The position numbers were made by a program, and so were the translations under genes. From NCBI RefSeq assembly GCF_039522365.1, contig NZ_BAAADJ010000054.1, positions 1 through 44,435 of the forward strand: DNA of 44,435 nt. The letters run 5' to 3'. This DNA comes from Bacillus carboniphilus. Its GTDB lineage: Bacteria > Bacillota > Bacilli > Bacillales > JC228. The notes beneath the pieces were generated by a model. The model did not search any database and had not been told where the DNA came from. It saw only the letters and a list, made by a program, of their open reading frames with translations. Positions 40,803-44,435 of this stretch are shown here, one piece after another (position 1 is the stretch's first letter; the number at the start of each line of letters is the position of its first letter).

Positions 40803-42188
40803 GTGAAAACAGTACTAGTCATTGGTGGGGGAATCACTGGTTTGTCTACCATGTTTAAGCTGCATAAATGGAAAAAAGAAACTCAAACAGACGTAAAACT
40901 AATACTTGCAGAAGCATCATCAAATTTAGGTGGGAAAATTCGGACTGTAAAAGAACAGGGATTTATCATGGAAGCGGGAGCTGACTCTATTGTCTCTAGG
41001 AAAGCTCAATCCATGACTTTTATAGAAGAACTAGGTTTGGATTCGGAGCTAGTCTATAACGCAACCGGTCGTTCATTTATCTATACAAACGGTCAGTTAA
41101 AACCAATACCATCTGATGCTGTCTTTGGAATCCCAATGAGCGTGGAATCTTTAGCTAAAACGACGCTAGTTTCAGCAGAAGGAAAAGTCGAAGCACTAAA
41201 GGATTTATATACACCAAATGAAACGTTCAGTAAAGAAGACTCAGTTGGAGAATTTCTAGAATACTTTTTTGGTCAAGAGTTCGTCGGAAAACAGATTGCA
41301 CCTGTTCTATCTGGGGTCTACTCCGGAAAGCTAAGTGATCTTACCATTGCCTCAACCCTCCCGTACTTAATTGATTACAAAGATAAATATGGAAGTATCA
41401 TTAAAGGATTTGAAGCGAATAAGGAAAAATTTCAAAGTGGTAGCGGTAAGAAGTTTTTCTCCTTTAAAAATGGTTTAAGTACCCTCATTGATGCTTATGA
41501 AAAGCAAATGGAAGGGGCAGAGATCTATAAAGATTTCCAAGCGGACAGGCTAGAAAAAGTCGGAGATGGTTACCGTGTAGCTTTTTCAAACGGAGAATCT
41601 ATAGAGGCAGACCATGTGATCCTTAGTGTTCCTCATACAGTAACGGAAAAATTGTTGGATGAAGCAGACCTTTCAAGTGAATTTGCTCAGTTCAAAAGCA
41701 GCTCGTTAATTAGTGTGTACGTTGCGTTTGATGTACCAGACAGTATTCTCCCAGAAGAAGGAACGGGCTTTATAACGGCTAACACAGATGAACTGTCCTG
41801 TAACGCTTGTACATGGACGAGTAGGAAGTGGGAGCACACCTCTGAAAGTGGGAACCTGTTAGTACGTCTATTTTATAAAAGCAGCCACCCATCTTATGAG
41901 CGCTTGAAAGAAATGGGTGAGGAGAAACTCCTTGAAGTCGCTCTGCAGGATGTGAAGAAAAGCTTGGGAATTGAAGCAACACCCACAACAAGTGAAGTCA
42001 CAAAATGGATAGATAACATGCCAAACTATCAAATTACACATCCTAAGACGGTAGCCTCAATTGAAGAAAAGCTTGCAAAATCCTATCCAGGCGTTTGGAT
42101 TGCAGGTTGTTCATACTATGGAGTTGGGATTCCGGATTGTATTGAAAATGGTGAAACAACTGCTAAAAAGGTGATTAGTCAATTATAA
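40803..42188 (+). CDS. hemY: Coproporphyrinogen III oxidase (CgoX/HemY, protoporphyrinogen oxidase family)
   Basis: About 461 residues. The FAD Rossmann motif VLVIGGGITGLST opens the protein, then AEASSNLGGKIRTV and FIMEAGADSIVSRK. VLSGVYSGKLSDLTIASTLP and the C-terminal WIAGCSYYGVGIPDCIENGE are classic HemY features. The enzyme oxidises coproporphyrinogen III to coproporphyrin III in the Gram-positive haem pathway. It usually lies in hemEHY; here it stands alone, so it may be a second copy. GTG 40803 has TGGGGTG about 7 bases upstream; GTG 40794 is also in frame. Confidence 0.9.
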   Translation: MKTVLVIGGGITGLSTMFKLHKWKKETQTDVKLILAEASSNLGGKIRTVKEQGFIMEAGADSIVSRKAQSMTFIEELGLDSELVYNATGRSFIYTNGQLKPIPSDAVFGIPMSVESLAKTTLVSAEGKVEALKDLYTPNETFSKEDSVGEFLEYFFGQEFVGKQIAPVLSGVYSGKLSDLTIASTLPYLIDYKDKYGSIIKGFEANKEKFQSGSGKKFFSFKNGLSTLIDAYEKQMEGAEIYKDFQADRLEKVGDGYRVAFSNGESIEADHVILSVPHTVTEKLLDEADLSSEFAQFKSSSLISVYVAFDVPDSILPEEGTGFITANTDELSCNACTWTSRKWEHTSESGNLLVRLFYKSSHPSYERLKEMGEEKLLEVALQDVKKSLGIEATPTTSEVTKWIDNMPNYQITHPKTVASIEEKLAKSYPGVWIAGCSYYGVGIPDCIENGETTAKKVISQL

Positions 42189-42193
42189 AAAAA

Positions 42194-42230
42194 CAGGACA
42201 GCCGTGTTGAAATGGCTGTCCGTTTTTTTA
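42194..42230 (+). terminator. Terminator of the hemY-like gene
   Basis: GGACAGCC (42196-42203) pairs with GGCTGTCC (42214-42221), T7 tail. Confidence 0.92.
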
Positions 42231-42246
42231 TATGTAAAGCTGGATC

Positions 42247-43134
42247 TTATCTGAAATTATTCCCTCCACCCCAAATTTCTCTACCACCCGTATGACCAGT
42301 ATTCAGGTGAGTATCTTCATTAACTAACTGAAGAACTCCTGGTTGTTCATGATGATGCCAAACGTATCCTTCCGGAGTACGGCCGGATTCAAGATTATGT
42401 AAATCTATTGAAGAGAGTTCTAGTTCTCTGGCAAGACTAGGGTTTTCATGAATGGACTGGAACAGTGCGTCATTCGCAATGGCAAAGTGAGTAGCGTCAT
42501 TTTTTAGATACATTTCTTCAGCTAAAACGGCGCTGAAGTGCGAGTCAAAAACAGGGAATGTTCCAGTAACGGTTTCTCCATTTTGGAGTTCAATAGTTCT
42601 CTCCATAAAAGGAATCCCTGTTTCAGGGTGTTCTAATCCATTTAAATGACCATTTCTGGTGTCTGCCAGTGTAGTGTTAGGACCATCAATGATATCAATA
42701 ACTCCCACAGCAAAGGTTGTAACAGCGGCTACTTTTCCAAGATTTTTAACACCTTCAAGGATTTGTTCTTGATCGGACCTTCGAATCCCATCTAAAGTAA
42801 TTCCTGCACTTTTAACAGTATATTTGATTCCCTGACCGAATCCCTTTAGTGTTCTACCTGTTGAGTCTTTCATGTCAGTCCAGCCACGTTGTTTATGATG
42901 CTCGTCTTTTCTAAGCAGTCCATATGTTCCTTGAACCGTTCCATCTGCGAACTGTCCAACACTATCAATGGCTGCTTTAGAACCTTCAACAATCCCAGTC
43001 CCGACCTCACCTATGTATTGGCCCCACTGTTCATTCTTTTTCGAAACTACCTTACTTAGCATCTTGACACCACCAGTCGCAATTCCACCACCAACGGTAT
43101 TAACCACTTTTCCTATTCCTCTAAAAACACCCAT
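42247..43134 (-). CDS. WHH-type HNH nuclease, polymorphic toxin-like
   Basis: Protein of 295 residues. The last 45 residues are the nuclease: RTPEGYVWHHHEQPGVLQL gives the WHH signature (259-262), and DTHLNTGHTGGREIWGGG completes the beta-beta-alpha metal site. The N-terminal 150 residues are Gly/Val-rich and helical, without a signal peptide or recognised delivery domain. Such toxins cut DNA or RNA and normally come with an immunity gene immediately downstream. Here the space downstream holds only the hemY terminator, so the cognate immunity gene is not visible. AAGGTGG lies 7 bases before the ATG. It is divergent from the NAT gene. Confidence 0.83.
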   Translation of the reverse strand: MGVFRGIGKVVNTVGGGIATGGVKMLSKVVSKKNEQWGQYIGEVGTGIVEGSKAAIDSVGQFADGTVQGTYGLLRKDEHHKQRGWTDMKDSTGRTLKGFGQGIKYTVKSAGITLDGIRRSDQEQILEGVKNLGKVAAVTTFAVGVIDIIDGPNTTLADTRNGHLNGLEHPETGIPFMERTIELQNGETVTGTFPVFDSHFSAVLAEEMYLKNDATHFAIANDALFQSIHENPSLARELELSSIDLHNLESGRTPEGYVWHHHEQPGVLQLVNEDTHLNTGHTGGREIWGGGNNFR

Positions 43135-43206
43135 TAACTGTCCACCTTGTCCAACTTTGGTATAACTATTGTATCATTTGATTGGAAAAAAGTAGAAGTG
43201 TTAAAA

Positions 43207-43228
43207 TTTAAACAAACGTTTGATTAAA
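43207..43228. promoter_or_regulatory. Palindrome upstream of the NAT gene (operator candidate)
   Basis: TTTAAACAAAC/GTTTGATTAAA, a 22-bp palindrome with one mismatch, in the divergent region between toxin and NAT genes. TetR-family repressors use sites of this form. Confidence 0.7.
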
Positions 43229-43292
43229 CTTATCATATAACCTTCATCATCTATTAAAATGATATTTATATGGTTGTAGGGGGACAGGGGAA

Positions 43293-44096
43293 ATGAATAG
43301 ATACTTAAAAACTCTCGGAGTTAAAGATGTGGGAGAAAAGTCACTTCAACAAATAGTAGACTTAACGAAAGCTCATTTACATACCTTTCCGTTTGAGCTG
43401 ATTAGTAAATATACACTTGTAGAAACAGATCTTAATGGTAGAATTCCCTCTGTTGCAGACTTTATAGAGCGTTTCGAACTTCATGGCTGGGGTGGGAACT
43501 GTCATATATTAAATGGCCGTTTTGTTCAGCTTTTGGACTGGTTAGGTTACGATGTCCAGTTGGTTCCGGTTGAAAAAGGACATGTTGCGATATGGTTGAA
43601 ATGGGAAGGGAAAGAGTATTTAGTGGACGTCGGTTATGCTGGACCTTTTTTCGAACCGATTCCAATTATGCAAGGTAAATGGACCGTTGAAACACCCTAT
43701 GAAACTTCCTATTTTGACCGCCAAGATGACGGTGCTATTCTTTGGGAGCGAGTCCGTGATGGAAAACAGATTGTAACGAAGACCATTTATTTACGACCTT
43801 TAACTGAAGAAGAGTTTTATTGGTGGGTAAATAGATCTTATAGTGATATTCCGGAGAATAGTCTGTTTAGAAAGGTTGAAATCACTTGGTATCCTAACGA
43901 GGAGCGACATCAGCTAATGAATACGGTTTACACGATTGATAAACCGACTGGTGAACGGGTTATAAAGACCTATGAGGATGAAGAAGAGTGGGTTCAACTT
44001 ATTGAATCTACATTTGGGATTTCACGCAAATCAACGGAGAAAGCTCTTGAATTTTTAAGAGAGCGTGGAGTGGAGTTGTTCCCAGTTTTATATTAA
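43293..44096 (+). CDS. Arylamine N-acetyltransferase (NAT)
   Basis: Protein of 267 residues, the normal length. The catalytic triad is present: Cys70 (GWGGNCHILN, in place of RGGxCxE), His97 (EKGHVAIWL) and Asp112 (LVDVGYAG). The N-terminal LTKAHLHTFPFELISKY also fits. It transfers acetyl from acetyl-CoA to arylamines, hydrazines or similar xenobiotics. The change around Cys70 suggests a divergent subgroup. Near-identical palindromes lie upstream and across its stop codon, suggesting tight regulation. The ATG follows GGGGGACAGGGG at about 3-4 bases. Confidence 0.87.
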   Translation: MNRYLKTLGVKDVGEKSLQQIVDLTKAHLHTFPFELISKYTLVETDLNGRIPSVADFIERFELHGWGGNCHILNGRFVQLLDWLGYDVQLVPVEKGHVAIWLKWEGKEYLVDVGYAGPFFEPIPIMQGKWTVETPYETSYFDRQDDGAILWERVRDGKQIVTKTIYLRPLTEEEFYWWVNRSYSDIPENSLFRKVEITWYPNEERHQLMNTVYTIDKPTGERVIKTYEDEEEWVQLIESTFGISRKSTEKALEFLRERGVELFPVLY

Positions 44097-44112
44097 ACAA
44101 ACGTTTGTTTAA
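44093..44112. promoter_or_regulatory. Palindrome across the NAT stop codon (operator candidate)
   Basis: Perfect 20-bp palindrome TTAAACAAACGTTTGTTTAA; the TAA stop (44094-44096) is inside it. Confidence 0.7.
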
Positions 44113-44121
44113 AACGTGAGA

Positions 44122-44150
44122 GTGCACTGCTGGAGAGCAGTGCCTTTTTA
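44122..44150 (+). terminator. Terminator of the NAT gene
   Basis: GCACTGCT (44124-44131) pairs with AGCAGTGC (44136-44143), T run follows. Confidence 0.88.
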
Positions 44151-44228
44151 TGTGTGATTGGATTTGATAGTGCTAGGATGTGACTGATTGAAAAGAAAGG
44201 GGCAACAGTAATGAATAGTAGCGAGACC

Positions 44229-44304
44229 GGCAAGTAATTGGCCCCAACAGGAAAGCAAGTAACGGGCACGACCAGCAAGTAACAGCACACAACCGGCAAG
44301 AAAA
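44229..44304 (+). repeat. Imperfect short tandem repeats (GCAAGTAA core)
   Basis: GGCAAGTAA, AGCAAGTAA, AGCAAGTAA and GGCAAGAAA start at 44229, 44254, 44274 and 44295, spaced 25, 20 and 21 bases, most preceded by ACC or CC. An 8-codon frame with SD AAGGGG (ATG 44211, stop 44235) ends in the first unit. Confidence 0.6.
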
Positions 44305-44306
44305 AA

Positions 44307-44435
44307 GCACACCCACAAAGTGAGTGTGCGTCCTTTGTGCGCCCAGCATGGGTGCAATCTATAGGGTGCAAGTCCCGAACTGTGAAGGCAGAAGTAGCAG
44401 TAGCTTAACGCAAGGGTGTCCGTGGTGACGCGGAA
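44307..44435 (+). mobile_element. 5' end of a group IIC intron behind a terminator-like hairpin (cut by window edge)
   Basis: From 44337 the sequence GTGCGCCCAGCATGGGTGCA, then TCTATAGGGTGCAAGTCCCG and AACTGTGAAGGCAGAAGTAG, closely follows domain I of bacterial group IIC introns such as that of Oceanobacillus iheyensis. Just upstream, GCACACCCAC (44307-44316) pairs with GTGAGTGTGC (44320-44329). Group IIC introns insert behind such hairpins. The rest, including the reverse transcriptase gene, lies beyond the window. Confidence 0.9.

Noticed and set aside
43279-43290. GGGGGACAGGGG before the NAT gene as another hairpin repeat copy
   Set aside because: It has no TGTCCC arm and no inverted partner; it is better read as the SD region.

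Overview
The window looks like chromosomal DNA of a spore-forming member of the Bacillaceae. The DNA is AT-rich, SD sequences are strong (AAGGAGG type), and GTG and TTG starts are common. Markers include TnrA divergent from an ammonium transporter, a YxlE/YxlF/YxlG set, YkuK, YkvA, a KinB-like kinase, a coproporphyrinogen oxidase and a small gamma-SASP-like protein. No rRNA, tRNA, CRISPR array or complete transposase was seen. I cannot name the species from sequence alone.

Layout. 0-3 kb: the tail of an unknown gene, a palindromic intergenic repeat cluster, then a two-gene operon of a Bcr/CflA-type exporter and a PLP aminotransferase. 3-7 kb: a YiaA-like membrane protein, two tandem paralogous lipoproteins and a rhodanese. 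7-10 kb, mostly minus strand: VOC protein, ECF-like sigma factor, double ferritin-like protein and a staygreen-family protein. 10-16 kb: a Pro/Gly-rich protein, SelO, an M23 peptidase-bactofilin pair, GNAT, a SLAP-like protein, a SASP-like peptide and an unknown gene. 16-20 kb: tnrA/amtB with TnrA boxes between them, a gene with a non-canonical start, a CDF transporter and YkuK. 20-28 kb: YxlEFG-type ABC cluster, APH-like kinase, SWIM protein, truncated haemoglobin, a SurA_N-type lipoprotein, a membrane protein with an internal repeat, and a divergent HTH/vWA pair. 28-32 kb: a c-di-GMP-I (GEMM) riboswitch upstream of a PilB/GspE-like protein with a two-motif MshEN domain, followed by a response regulator. 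32-44 kb: a small Cys-rich protein behind ArsR-like operators, M28 peptidase, TetR/DHA2 efflux pair, a methyltransferase, a GlcNAc-type PTS transporter, an orphan sensor kinase, CgoX/HemY, a WHH nuclease toxin-like protein, an arylamine N-acetyltransferase bracketed by palindromes, and finally the 5' end of a group IIC intron cut by the window edge.

Two features stand out. First, a dispersed hairpin repeat of about 30 bp (two GGGACA arms facing one TGTCCC arm) occurs 15 times between 6.6 and 27.3 kb and not after that. Nine copies abut or overlap a stop codon in the same relative orientation, and one copy is translated as the C-terminus of AmtB. Second, the c-di-GMP riboswitch lies upstream of a protein whose N-terminus matches both c-di-GMP-binding MshEN motifs. 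Its ATPase active site looks degenerate and no pilus genes are nearby. This may be an uncharacterised c-di-GMP output module acting at both RNA and protein level.

Gene functions come from motif recognition by eye; no database search was run.
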